64,000 nucleotides of DNA from Thermococcus sp. M36 (GTDB lineage: Archaea; Methanobacteriota_B; Thermococci; Thermococcales; Thermococcaceae). The notes under the pieces were generated by a model. The model did no database searches. It had not been told where the DNA came from and worked only from the letters and a program-made list of their open reading frames with translations. The position numbers and the translations under genes are program-made. Location of the stretch: NCBI RefSeq assembly GCF_012027355.1, contig NZ_SNUH01000001.1:682001-746000 (forward strand), given 5' to 3'. Of this stretch, positions 33,925-43,500 are shown one piece after another; position 1 is the stretch's first letter; each line of letters begins with the position of its first letter.

Positions 33925-34002
33925 GGGCCGGTAGCTCAGCCTGGTATGAGCGCCGCCCTCGCAAGGCGGAGGCCGCGGGTTCAAATCCCGCCCGGTCCAC
34001 CA
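33925..34002 (+). tRNA. tRNA-Ala (CGC anticodon), CCA encoded
   Basis: The cloverleaf is complete: acceptor GGGCCGG (33925-33931) pairs with CCGGTCC (33992-33998). The D stem is GCTC/GAGC, the anticodon stem CCGCC/GGCGG with loop CTCGCAA, and the T arm GCGGG-TTCAAAT-CCCGC. The anticodon CGC reads GCG. The third acceptor pair is G-U, the identity mark of alanine tRNA. Discriminator A at 33999 is followed by an encoded CCA (34000-34002). No intron. Confidence 0.97.
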
Positions 34003-34062
34003 TCTTCTGGCTGCTCCAGCACCCCAGTGCTCCTTCTGAGGAGGTAATTAAAAAGAAAGGCC

Positions 34063-36162
34063 TCACCTCCAGAGATGGACGAACAGCAGCGTCAGGACTA
34101 TGGCAAGGCCAAAGATGTAGTAGTTCGGAATGTACGGGAGAAGATCGCTGGAGTTGGGGTATCCGTCCCCGTCTATGTCGAGCCGGATGTCCCTCAGTTC
34201 ATTGACCTCTTCAGCCGCTTTAGAGTAGTCCCCGGCGCGGTAGGAGTTCTCCACGATTCTGGACATGTTCCAAAGGAGCTGCATCCTCTCCCGCACTTCA
34301 GGTATTCCGAGGAGCTTTACCAGGTAATCAGCGCGCTCCTCGTTTCCACCCAAAAATACCGCGGTCTGGTTGAGCTCGTAGATGATCTTCCTGCTGAGGG
34401 AGGTTATCTTTTCGAGCTCCAGTTTTACCTGCCCATACATCTCCACGGCCCTGGTGATGTTCCCCGACTCAAAGTACGCCTCCGCCGCCTGAAGGAGCAG
34501 GGTCACGTTACGGGGCACCACCACCCCCTCTGACTCAAGCTGCTTTGTGAAGTTAACTATGCTCTCCCTCTGCCTGATTACCATGTGTATCTCGGGGTTC
34601 TTACAGCTTGCGTATATAGCGTTCCATGCCTTGGCCGCTTCAGTGTAGTTGCCGGACTTATAGAGACCGGTGGCCTTCGACACGTCCGCTTTGAAGAGGG
34701 CATCAACGTTGACGCCCTGCCCTTTCAGCTCAAGGAGGCACTCCCTGGCGGCTTTCTCGGCACTCTTCGCCTCGTCGGCTGCGGTCTTTATCTGGGCCGC
34801 AATCTCGCGGGCGGCCACGAATTCATCCCTGGCACTTGAGTACGACCCGTTCCTGAAAAACTCCACCGCGACATTGAAGCGGTCCCACGCCATGTCCACG
34901 ACGTAGCCCTCCAAGCTGAGGTTGTCCAGCAGCTCCGCAGTTTTGTTCATCTCGCCCCAGATGTTCAGGAACGCAGTGCCCGTGAGATTGACCTGATCCT
35001 TTAACCGGTTGCAGTTGTCCTTTGCTGTCAGGAAATACCCCTTTTTCATGTTTTTATCCACTGCCTCGGGTATCTCCTTGAGTATGCCATCGAGGTCTAT
35101 CTTTATCATCTCTCCTTTGTAGACAAAGGCATACTTCCGCGAATACTCCTCAATCATCCTCACGAGCTCAACCCTGCACGAGTACACATCGTTCCATTCT
35201 TCTAGGATCGAGTTCGAGATATTCACCGCTTCCTCCAGATAGCTGTTCGCCACGTCACACTTCCCCGCCTCGAACGCCTCACCCGCCAGCTTCAGTTTGT
35301 CCCATGCAGGTTTGAGGGGAAGGTCAGGTATCGGGATGGTCAGGTTCTCCAAAAACCGGCGGGTCTCGTTTTCCCTCAGGGGGTAATCCCTGCACAGGGT
35401 GCACGAGGAGTAAATGATGTTGTAGGCTTTTTCCGCGTACTCCTTCGCCGTGTCGAAGTAGCCGCTGTCAAATGCCCCCTTTGCGTAGTCCAGCTTCCCC
35501 CGTGCCTTATTGAGGACGGCCTCGGGAACCTCACAGCCATCAAAGACTGTAGCGGGGTCGGAAATCGCCTCTTCGGCACGGTTTATTGCGGAGAGTGCGT
35601 CCTGGGCCGCCGATATGAGGGACTGCAGCTCGTCAATACTTGTCTTCGAGAGCTCTATGGCATTTGTGAAGTTTCCACTGCTTATGTACTCGTCCACCGT
35701 ACTGAGGGTCTTGACGTACTTCTGGACGACTGAGTCGGGCAGCAGCCCCTGCGACTGAACCTCATCAAGCTCCTCCTTGAAAAGCCCCCTGGCCACGCCT
35801 GCCAGGGCCTCTAGATCCACCGCGACCTGCAGTTCCGCCGAGGCCTCCGTTCCCACAATGATGCGGGTGTCCTGGAGGGAGATCTGTATGGTCCCATCCC
35901 CGAAGACGTCCGTTGCGGTGGAGTTGGTTATCCTGACCTGCATAGTGCCCTGGAGGCCCTCAACCAGGACTATCGCGGAGTCGCCATAGACGCTTATGTC
36001 CACAAGTGTTATGTTGAAATAGTAGAACTGGAAGGAGGCACCTATATCAAGCCACTGCGATGTGATCTTAACGTCGGCCCCGTAGGTGTAGTCGCTGTGG
36101 ATCCCCGATACCACGGAGAGAAGGATGATGATGGCGATAACGGTGGTTCCTGCTTTTCTCAT
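34063..36162 (-). CDS. Exported, C-terminally anchored helical repeat protein (last gene of tubulin-like operon)
   Basis: 699 residues from the ATG at 36162. A signal peptide (TTVIAIIILLSVVSGIHS) is followed by about 100 residues of beta-rich sequence. Roughly 500 residues of helical units follow, recurring as A-x-x-x-F-E-x-G-x-Y/C-x-x-A (for example FDSGYFDTAKEYAEKAYN, FEAGKCDVANSYLEEA). Before the end, DIDGDGYPNSSDLLP looks like a calcium-binding loop, then YYIFGLAIVLTLLFVHLW is a membrane anchor. The body is therefore outside the cell. No enzyme motif. It is the sixth gene of the operon that starts at 45017 and may be its external sensor or contact part. Confidence 0.7.
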   Translation of the reverse strand: MRKAGTTVIAIIILLSVVSGIHSDYTYGADVKITSQWLDIGASFQFYYFNITLVDISVYGDSAIVLVEGLQGTMQVRITNSTATDVFGDGTIQISLQDTRIIVGTEASAELQVAVDLEALAGVARGLFKEELDEVQSQGLLPDSVVQKYVKTLSTVDEYISSGNFTNAIELSKTSIDELQSLISAAQDALSAINRAEEAISDPATVFDGCEVPEAVLNKARGKLDYAKGAFDSGYFDTAKEYAEKAYNIIYSSCTLCRDYPLRENETRRFLENLTIPIPDLPLKPAWDKLKLAGEAFEAGKCDVANSYLEEAVNISNSILEEWNDVYSCRVELVRMIEEYSRKYAFVYKGEMIKIDLDGILKEIPEAVDKNMKKGYFLTAKDNCNRLKDQVNLTGTAFLNIWGEMNKTAELLDNLSLEGYVVDMAWDRFNVAVEFFRNGSYSSARDEFVAAREIAAQIKTAADEAKSAEKAARECLLELKGQGVNVDALFKADVSKATGLYKSGNYTEAAKAWNAIYASCKNPEIHMVIRQRESIVNFTKQLESEGVVVPRNVTLLLQAAEAYFESGNITRAVEMYGQVKLELEKITSLSRKIIYELNQTAVFLGGNEERADYLVKLLGIPEVRERMQLLWNMSRIVENSYRAGDYSKAAEEVNELRDIRLDIDGDGYPNSSDLLPYIPNYYIFGLAIVLTLLFVHLWR

Positions 36163-36174
36163 GGCCTCCACCCC

Positions 36175-38055
36175 CTAAGTAACTATGGACTCAAGGAGAC
36201 CCATAAATCCTTCTATCTTCAACACCGGGTCCTGCTTAGGCGCTCCGTTCTCAAAGAGGTGCGCAATTATCTGGTTCTTCAGATCCTCCACTGAGAACCC
36301 CTTGTTGTTCCTGGAGTACTCGTAGAGGGCACGGGTGAAGGGGTCATCCAGCAGGGCACCGCTCTGGACCGCCTCGATGAGACCGTCTATGTATCCCATG
36401 GCCCGGGAGTCCTCAATCAGGAGCTCAAACTTCATTCCAAATTCCCCGGAATCCCACGAGCGGATGAGAGAGTACGCGTTTTCGCAGGTCTTTATCCTGG
36501 TAACGGTGGCATTTATTTCGCTGATGTAATCCTCCACGGATCCAATCAGCGGCGTTAGGTTCCTCTCAAGATCCTCAAAAGAGTTGGAAGCCTCCTGCAC
36601 CTCCATGTTGCCCGCCTCACTGTAGATGGCGTTCAAAAGCGTTATGATCCCGGCAACGGCCTCGTTCGTCTGCGTCATGTTCCCTTTTAATGCTACCAAG
36701 TATTCAACGTTCTTCTGAGCCTCTGACTCCACCAGCAGCCTACAGTGGGCTGTCAAGACCTCGTTCCAGCCCTCAACCCCCGGGTTTTCGTTAAGGATCC
36801 GGATATCTTCCTCCGTCAGAGTCACGTTTCCTGGGCTGAGCTTGACAAAATACATAGTGTTCATCTCCAGCTCCGATGCCGTGCCGTTTACCAGCTCCAG
36901 TCGCTTCCGGAGATCCCTCACAGTTGAATTGAGCTCAGAAACACTTTTTCTCTCTGATTCCAGTTTTTCAAGAAGGGTCCTGTGGATCTCCACGTCCCTC
37001 CGGAGAATCTGAAGAAGCCGGGACATGTTGAACTCCTTCTTGCTCTGGGAGGCGTTTATAAATAAAACGTAGTCCCTAAGCACGGTGGAGCTCTCATTCC
37101 CGTAGAGTGCGTCTATCTTTTCAATGTCTCCCAGGGCCTGATTGAGAGAGGCCGCGCCCACAGACGTCATCTGGAAGCCCGGGTGTGCAAAGGGTGGCGT
37201 GTACCACATTGGCAAGAGCAGAAAACCAATCCCGATACCCAGCACGACCGCCAGCACGAGTATGCCTGCGGTCTTCAAAAGGGACGAAAACCTCCCGGAG
37301 GCCTCTTTCCTGACGTAGTACTCGTACCTGCTCTCGATGTCTTCAAGTCTCTGTCTGCACTCAGAGAGCTCGCTCTGAATCCTCCGAAGTTCCTTAGAGT
37401 CCCTTTTGAGCTGTTCGATCCTCTCCTCGGTTTCCTCCCGGAGTTCGGATACGTCCTTTCCGTGGCCCGTTATCCAGAGGCCGGAATACTCGCTGGAACC
37501 CGACTTCGAGAACACGTAGAGGGAAGGCCTTCTGCCCGCAGGCAGTGCCTCGCTGAGCTTTAGGAAGAGCATCAGGACGTCACCGCGTTCAGCCAGGCCC
37601 GGATCGAGATAATCCAGGACAGGGATGTTTACCTCCACGGCATTTTCCTCGCTGTTCATAAGAATGAACGCCAGATCCCCGGCGTACTTTTTGAGCTCTT
37701 CCCACTTTGACGCCCCGGGGGAGCCCCCGTACGTTATTTCCTTCAACTCGGCAACCTTCTGGAGCACCCTGGATAGAAACTCAGTGAAGCGGAACTCACC
37801 GGACTCAAGAAGCCTTCTGGAAGTCCTGATGAGGAGGATGTATCTGTTTTCCCTGCCCCCCGCCTCGAACATCCGGTCAAGGCGAAGGCCTATGACGGCG
37901 TTGTCAGAGTATTCATCCATACGAACGCCCAGCCACACTCCCAGGGAATCTATGTTTTCGTAGCTTATACCAAGCGCATCAAGAGGAACCGTTCCACCTA
38001 TCTCAAATATGGGTATCCCTTGGGTCGTGTAAACCGTCAGCACGATATCACTCAT
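36175..38055 (-). CDS. Coiled-coil, single-TM protein with a longin/roadblock-like N-terminus (tubulin-like operon)
   Basis: 626 residues. Residues 1-100 start VLTVYTTQGIPIFEIGG, matching in pattern the start of the next upstream gene product (FYSTQGVLLRKVG); this suggests a shared small alpha/beta domain. Residues 200-250 are a charged coiled coil, 260-284 a TM helix (LLKTAGILVLAVVLGIGIGF), and the remainder an extracellular helical region with long heptad-like stretches (ERKSVSELNSTVRDLRKRLE). It overlaps the preceding gene by eight bases. The layout suggests a link between a cytoplasmic GTPase complex and the outside. Role unknown. Confidence 0.65.
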   Translation of the reverse strand: MSDIVLTVYTTQGIPIFEIGGTVPLDALGISYENIDSLGVWLGVRMDEYSDNAVIGLRLDRMFEAGGRENRYILLIRTSRRLLESGEFRFTEFLSRVLQKVAELKEITYGGSPGASKWEELKKYAGDLAFILMNSEENAVEVNIPVLDYLDPGLAERGDVLMLFLKLSEALPAGRRPSLYVFSKSGSSEYSGLWITGHGKDVSELREETEERIEQLKRDSKELRRIQSELSECRQRLEDIESRYEYYVRKEASGRFSSLLKTAGILVLAVVLGIGIGFLLLPMWYTPPFAHPGFQMTSVGAASLNQALGDIEKIDALYGNESSTVLRDYVLFINASQSKKEFNMSRLLQILRRDVEIHRTLLEKLESERKSVSELNSTVRDLRKRLELVNGTASELEMNTMYFVKLSPGNVTLTEEDIRILNENPGVEGWNEVLTAHCRLLVESEAQKNVEYLVALKGNMTQTNEAVAGIITLLNAIYSEAGNMEVQEASNSFEDLERNLTPLIGSVEDYISEINATVTRIKTCENAYSLIRSWDSGEFGMKFELLIEDSRAMGYIDGLIEAVQSGALLDDPFTRALYEYSRNNKGFSVEDLKNQIIAHLFENGAPKQDPVLKIEGFMGLLESIVT

Positions 38056-38740
38056 GGGGCATCACCCCCGAGGAGGAAACAAGCCACAGCCCGCCCAGCG
38101 TTGTCGGGGCGGATCTGGCATAGTTGAAGAGAGGGTATACAACATCCTCACTGGCGGAGAGAACGGCGTCCTCGTAGGTGTCCAGAGGACTCGCACCCTC
38201 CAGTCTGAGGATTTCAAGCGCCACCCTGACGCCCTCAAGAAACACCCACCTGTAGAACACAGGGGGGTACCCCACGTCTGAGAGGGGCCCCACCGCTATC
38301 TGCCGGAAGGGGATATCCGCAATGGTTCTCGGACGCGATGTCCCGCGAAGGTACTCCTCCACGATGTTGGCCACGGATGAGACTAGGGCCTCCTTTTTTC
38401 CTTCGATCCCTTCCCCCGCGGACATCTTGGCCTCATGGGAGAAATCGGCCACACCGCTGTTGAACAGATCCTTGACCGAGATCAAGAACTCCCTCGCAAT
38501 CTCGGAGATATCGCGGACGCGAACCACCAGCACCCCCCTGCTGAACCTCCCGAAGGGCTCCTTAACGTAGTCAAACCTGGAGGCAACGTAGTACTCCACG
38601 GAACCGTTCAGGACGTTCAGTACAAGGGACGCCCAGATGTGGTACTTATCCGCGAAGGGCACTATCTCCGGAGATGGAGAGTGCTTCCCCACCTTCCGGA
38701 GAAGAACCCCCTGGGTGGAATAGAACCCGTAGGAAGTCAT
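38048..38740 (-). CDS. Cytoplasmic protein with a longin/roadblock-like start (tubulin-like operon)
   Basis: 230 residues, no signal or TM helix. It begins YGFYSTQGVLLRKVGKHSPS and continues with alternating strands and helices (WASLVLNVLNGSVEYYV, RGVLVVRVRDISEIAREFLI). The T-Q-G turn between two strands recalls longin and roadblock domains, which commonly bind small GTPases. This is only pattern similarity. The ATG overlaps the stop of the membrane GTPase gene by four bases, so the two proteins are made together. Function unknown. Confidence 0.6.
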   Translation of the reverse strand: MTSYGFYSTQGVLLRKVGKHSPSPEIVPFADKYHIWASLVLNVLNGSVEYYVASRFDYVKEPFGRFSRGVLVVRVRDISEIAREFLISVKDLFNSGVADFSHEAKMSAGEGIEGKKEALVSSVANIVEEYLRGTSRPRTIADIPFRQIAVGPLSDVGYPPVFYRWVFLEGVRVALEILRLEGASPLDTYEDAVLSASEDVVYPLFNYARSAPTTLGGLWLVSSSGVMPHE

Positions 38741-40560
38741 GGCTTCAGAACCTCCTTCAGAACCTTAATCCGCGGGGCTTTCCGTATCCACCTAATAACG
38801 TCGTCGAGCCCCCTGACGAGGACGTCCTCGGACAGGGGCGTGATCGAGCCGGAGTCCTCCAGCTCCTTCCGTGGCAGTACAATCGAGAACATCAGCTTGT
38901 CGGAAAGGTCCTTTTCGGTTATGTTCATGTTCTTAAGGAAGTTCCTGAACAGAACCGACTTCTTAAGGGCCCGGAGAACCCTCCTCTTGAGCCGGTTGAG
39001 GTTTATGCTGACAACGTCGCTGTTGAAGACCGCCCCTATCAGATCTGCCTTGGTCACCAGGAATACAAAGCTCTCCCTGCGGATCTTTGACCTTGACGCA
39101 AGCACTATCCTCCTGTACGCATTGAGGTGGTGGCCCAGGGTTTCCCTGCTTATCGGCTCCCGTATCCTCTTGTCGAGGGTGGGGTCGCCCAGTTTGTTAT
39201 CGAGGTCTGAGAGATACTCCACGATCTTCTTAATCTTTTCATAGTACTTCCGGTTGGAGCTCTCAAGGTACTCAAGGTTCGTCCTGAAGTCCGGGTCCTT
39301 CTTGTAGAGCTCGTAAAGTATCTTCTCACCATCGAGGAGGAACACGATCCTGTCCGCGTTTATGATGCCCCTGTAGGTGTGGGCCGTCGCAAGGGGTGTC
39401 CTTATGGCCTCAGGGAGCTCTTCCCACCGGATCCTCCTGCGGTAGTTTCTGAAGTCAAAGGCGCCCTTCCTGAGATCCTTCAGTATGCGGTTCCGAAGGG
39501 TGGCGGCGTACGTGGCCCTTGCCTGCCTGTCCAAGCCCTTAGGGTAGACAACGGCCTTCATGAACGTTTCAAACTTCTTTTTGTCTGACGGATTGGTCTC
39601 AGCCTTGAAAGCCTCCACGATCCTTTCCTTGTACTTGGTTCTATCTTCGAGGATTTCCGCTATGTTCCACAGATCCTCACCAGCGTAGTCAGTGATCTCA
39701 AGTGACAGATCCTTCATGCCATAGAGGAACTTGTCCAGGGGGCTCCTGGAGATGTCGAAGATGTTTATCGAAAGCCAGCCCCTCATCGTGCCCTTTACTC
39801 CCGCAAATCCTGCACGGACAAAGGTGTCGTAAAGATCCTCCAGCCTCGCCGCAATCTCGTTTTTATCCACAAGAACCATGGAGTCCGACGTTGCCTTCAG
39901 GCCCCCAACGTTGCCCTGGACTATGGCATGGAACAGGCCGAGAGAGAGTATGGTCTTTCCTGACTTGCTTGGGCCTAGGAACAGCGTGCTCTCCCTGGCC
40001 GTCTCCTCGTCGTACGCCGCGTGCCTGAGAACAATGTAGATAAGCACGTCACCGACCAAGAGCACGGCAACTATCCTCAGGTACGTCACCGTGGTCTGGA
40101 GCTCGGTGAGAATAACCCCCCTGTCAAGCATCCAAAACAGCTGGGATAGATAAGGGAGCATCATAATAAGAATCGGCAGAGGCACTAGGGCCTTTGCGAG
40201 TTTGAGCTGGGCGGTGGGCCTCCTTATCAGAACAAGGCCCAGCAGGAGCCCCGCACCAAGGGCCCCCATAAAATCAGTCGTCCCTGTATAGCCGCTGGCA
40301 ACGGGAAAAAGCATTCCCAACCAGAGACCCAGAGCCTTTCGGGTGTAAGCCGAATGTCTGGTCAGGGCGACGGCCATTATGAGGCCGAGAGATATCCCTG
40401 AGGCCACCTTGAAGAGGACGCTCCCGGCGAGAACCGTAAAAGTTTCTCGAGGCGCGCCTGCACCAAGAAACCCGTCAAGGACTCTGTAAAGGAGAAAACC
40501 AAAGAGCAGGTATGAAAAAAAAGGCAGCAGGCCGAAGGATTCCAGAGACCGGATTTTCAT
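38737..40560 (-). CDS. Polytopic membrane protein with a TRAFAC-like GTPase domain (tubulin-like operon)
   Basis: 607 residues. Residues 10-180 hold about six TM helices. The cytoplasmic part has G1 GPSKSGKT (196-203), a G3-like D-Y-A-G (291-294, in LEITDYAGEDLW) and a G4-like TKAD (503-506, in FVFLVTKADLIG). The motif order and wide G3-G4 gap recall the bacterial double-GTPase group (DO-GTPase type) rather than Ras or Era proteins. Start and stop both overlap their neighbours by four bases (tubulin-like gene upstream, longin-like gene downstream). It is probably the membrane-bound switch of the system. Confidence 0.75.
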   Translation of the reverse strand: MKIRSLESFGLLPFFSYLLFGFLLYRVLDGFLGAGAPRETFTVLAGSVLFKVASGISLGLIMAVALTRHSAYTRKALGLWLGMLFPVASGYTGTTDFMGALGAGLLLGLVLIRRPTAQLKLAKALVPLPILIMMLPYLSQLFWMLDRGVILTELQTTVTYLRIVAVLLVGDVLIYIVLRHAAYDEETARESTLFLGPSKSGKTILSLGLFHAIVQGNVGGLKATSDSMVLVDKNEIAARLEDLYDTFVRAGFAGVKGTMRGWLSINIFDISRSPLDKFLYGMKDLSLEITDYAGEDLWNIAEILEDRTKYKERIVEAFKAETNPSDKKKFETFMKAVVYPKGLDRQARATYAATLRNRILKDLRKGAFDFRNYRRRIRWEELPEAIRTPLATAHTYRGIINADRIVFLLDGEKILYELYKKDPDFRTNLEYLESSNRKYYEKIKKIVEYLSDLDNKLGDPTLDKRIREPISRETLGHHLNAYRRIVLASRSKIRRESFVFLVTKADLIGAVFNSDVVSINLNRLKRRVLRALKKSVLFRNFLKNMNITEKDLSDKLMFSIVLPRKELEDSGSITPLSEDVLVRGLDDVIRWIRKAPRIKVLKEVLKP

Positions 40561-43500
40561 TCGGTCTCTCCCTCCGACTCGGGTATTATGTACTGCTTGA
40601 TGTAGTTCTTCTTCTCTATCTCCTCCGTCACGTCAACGTTGTTGTAAAGCTCAGCCGCGGCGTATTTGATAGCATCTTCGAAGTCCATCGGGATCCTCTC
40701 GATGTACCAGCCGTCCTCAAGCTTGTAAACGTGGTGGAAGAGCTCCCTCTTTTTCCCGGAGTTCTTGAGCTGGTAGTAGGCGTCGTGGTAGCTCTCACTG
40801 AGGTCGTAGACGCCGTAGATGTTCTCGAAGAATATCCCCGGAAGGAATATTGTGACAGCTATGTCCCATGGCCCCGCCACAGGGACGGGTATGTAGAGGG
40901 TGTCCTTCCCTTTGTGGAGGCTCCTTCTGAACACCTGGAGGGTGACGTTTTTGATCTCCTGCGCCATTTCAGTCATGATGTTGTTTATTGAGGAGTTGAC
41001 GTAGGTCATCGAGCCCTTGAGCTCCCACTCAACCGGCGCCCGCTCATCCTGGACAATAACCCTGGGCCTCCGTATGCCGAGGTACGCAGGCTGCATGAGC
41101 TTCGAAAGCAGCTCGCGGTAGGTGTTCACTATCTTCTGGAACTCGTTCTTTGAGATGGCCGAAAGGGTCGGGTTCCTGAGAACCTGGGCAAGGTTGCTGG
41201 TGGCAACGTCCAGTATAAGGCCGAGGGCCTCGGGGGAAGGCTGGACTTTGTATATGAACGTGCCCCTCTCATGGCGGCGAAGGGCTTTCTCCTCCAGGTA
41301 TTTCTTGAGCTCATTGATGCTGCTCTCGTAGTTTTCGTACTCCTCCCTCCACTCCTTCCGTATCCTTCCGGATATCGTCAGGACGGCGTCCATAACGTAG
41401 TCAAGTATGGAACCGAAGTCCCTGAGGGACTCAATATCCCTCTCGATGGCCGCTATCTGCTCCTTAACCTCGTCCATCTGCCTGTCAAGGCCCTTCTGGG
41501 ATAGCATCCTCAGGTATATTGCCTCCTTGGCCTTCTTGAGGAACTCTCTCGGTGTCGAGCTTTCCTCCGCCAGCTTCTGGAGGGGCACCTCGCTGAGATC
41601 AACGTTTATCTTCCCCCCGATGTTCGTGGCGACGTCCATTTGGATCGAGCTGAACATCTTGTTGATGGTCGTGGCTATCAGGTCGTAGAGCATTGTCACC
41701 TCGAGGTCTCCGATTTCTCCGTCCTCGGTCGTTCTTATGCGGATGTAGTGGAAGAAGTCCCTGTACCTCATCATGCTGGTGAGATCCCTCTCATAGTCGC
41801 CAAGGTACTTGTCCATCTCGGCCTCGTAGTCCCTGCCGCGCAGCCTTTCACTCAGGCTCCTGTTCTCCTGCCTGTACCTGTAGTATTTGTAGCCGTAGTA
41901 GTGGAGCAGGGCGTTTTTGACAAGGTTTATGTAGTCTATCACCTCCCTGAGGGAGCCGAGTTCAGAGCTTCCCGGGAACTTCTGGGCGAGCCTTGTGAAT
42001 ATCGTCCTGAGGTTCGTGAGGACGGGGTCGAGCTCCTGGTTGACCCTTGCCGCCAGCTCATCAGGCCCGAGATTCCGGTTTACGGAGTCGCTCAGAACCT
42101 TGGCCTTAAGCTCCTCAAGAACGCCGTTTATCTTCTTGGTGGACGTGCTGAGGGTACCCCTCAGGGAGGGCAGCTCCTTGACCATCTCGTAGTACTCAAC
42201 AAGAAGCTTTGAGTTCGCGTCAATAACGGCATCCACCTGCGATTCTATGGCCTTCATTTCCCCCTCAATCTCGCCCTGCTTCTCCCTGAGCTCCTGGGCC
42301 TGGCGCTCAAGCTTCGTTACGTCCGTGCCCACCGCACGTTTCAGCTCCTCAAGCTTCGCGATCTGGGCGGGCTTTACGTCAAAGGTGACGAGATCCCTGA
42401 GCATCTGTCCCATTTCACTCTCATAGGCCTCATACCTCGCCCTTATCGGGTCGGGGAAGGCGAACTTGTGGAGCTCCCTCAGGTGGTCAAGGGACAGCTG
42501 GATGTTGTCCAGTATCCTCATCGCGATGTCGAGAATGGCCTTGTCAATGTCGTCCCTGAAGGACTCAGGTTTCGATGAGTCTATAGTCGTCTTAAGCTGG
42601 CTTATCAGTTCCAAAACCTCGCCGGAGGTCTTTACACCCGCAACCTTCTCCGAAAAGCCCCTCTCGTCCATCAGGATGCGGGAGTGGATTCCTTCAATGA
42701 TGCTCCGAGGGGACTCGTAGTTGAAGATCCCCAGTATGGGGTTAGTGAGGAACCCGTAGAACTCTTGGAGAATGCGCTGGTTTTTGAGGTACTCGATGTA
42801 CCTGCTGTAGAACTTATTCTCGTCCCGGCCAATGTCTATGAGGCGTTTCTCCTGGAGGTATTTTATGAGGGGCCGTATGTCCTTATCCCTGATGTCCTTC
42901 TCCTTGGATATTGCGCTGTTCAGCGAGTTTATAGCCTTCTCAAGGTTCTTTTTGCTCTCCATCGTGCTCTCGACTTCGTAGCGGACTATTCCACCCGTGG
43001 CGAGGATAAAGCGCCCGTAGTGGCCTCCCTCAAGGATGTCCGAGAAATTGCCGCTCTTCGCGTCGTAGAAGTTCATGAGGATGTGGGTGAACGTCTCGGC
43101 GAACTCGTTGAGGGCTTCAGTCTTGGCCTTGTAGGCGTCCCCGGCCCCAGTGAACCCGGTGGGCTCGATGGTGGTGAGAACCACGTGGGTAAAGAGCTGG
43201 TCGTCCACCTTGCCCTGGGTCAGGCGGAGGTACTCCAGCTCAGAGAGGGCTATATACGCGTTCGCCTTTTCGTTGTTGCCCTCCTTAAGCGTTGGGAGGA
43301 TCCCGAAGAGAACCACCTGGGCACCGAAGTTGACCTCCGCCAGCCGCTTGGCTATGTCAATGAAAAGCCCGGAGCCCGTTCCACCCCCGAGTCCCACAAT
43401 GATGGCCACTTCCTGCGACCCTGGAGGTATCTGGAAAACATCGTCAACCTTGCCCTCAACTAGGGCCTTATAGAACATTGCCTTGGTAACTCCCCTCCTC

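Noticed and set aside
38435-39244. 269-codon plus-strand frame
   Set aside because: Antisense to the GTPase and longin-like genes; Ser/Arg-rich shadow.
42684-43463. 259-codon plus-strand frame inside the tubulin-like gene
   Set aside because: Antisense to the conserved GTPase domain; no start signal and no domain.
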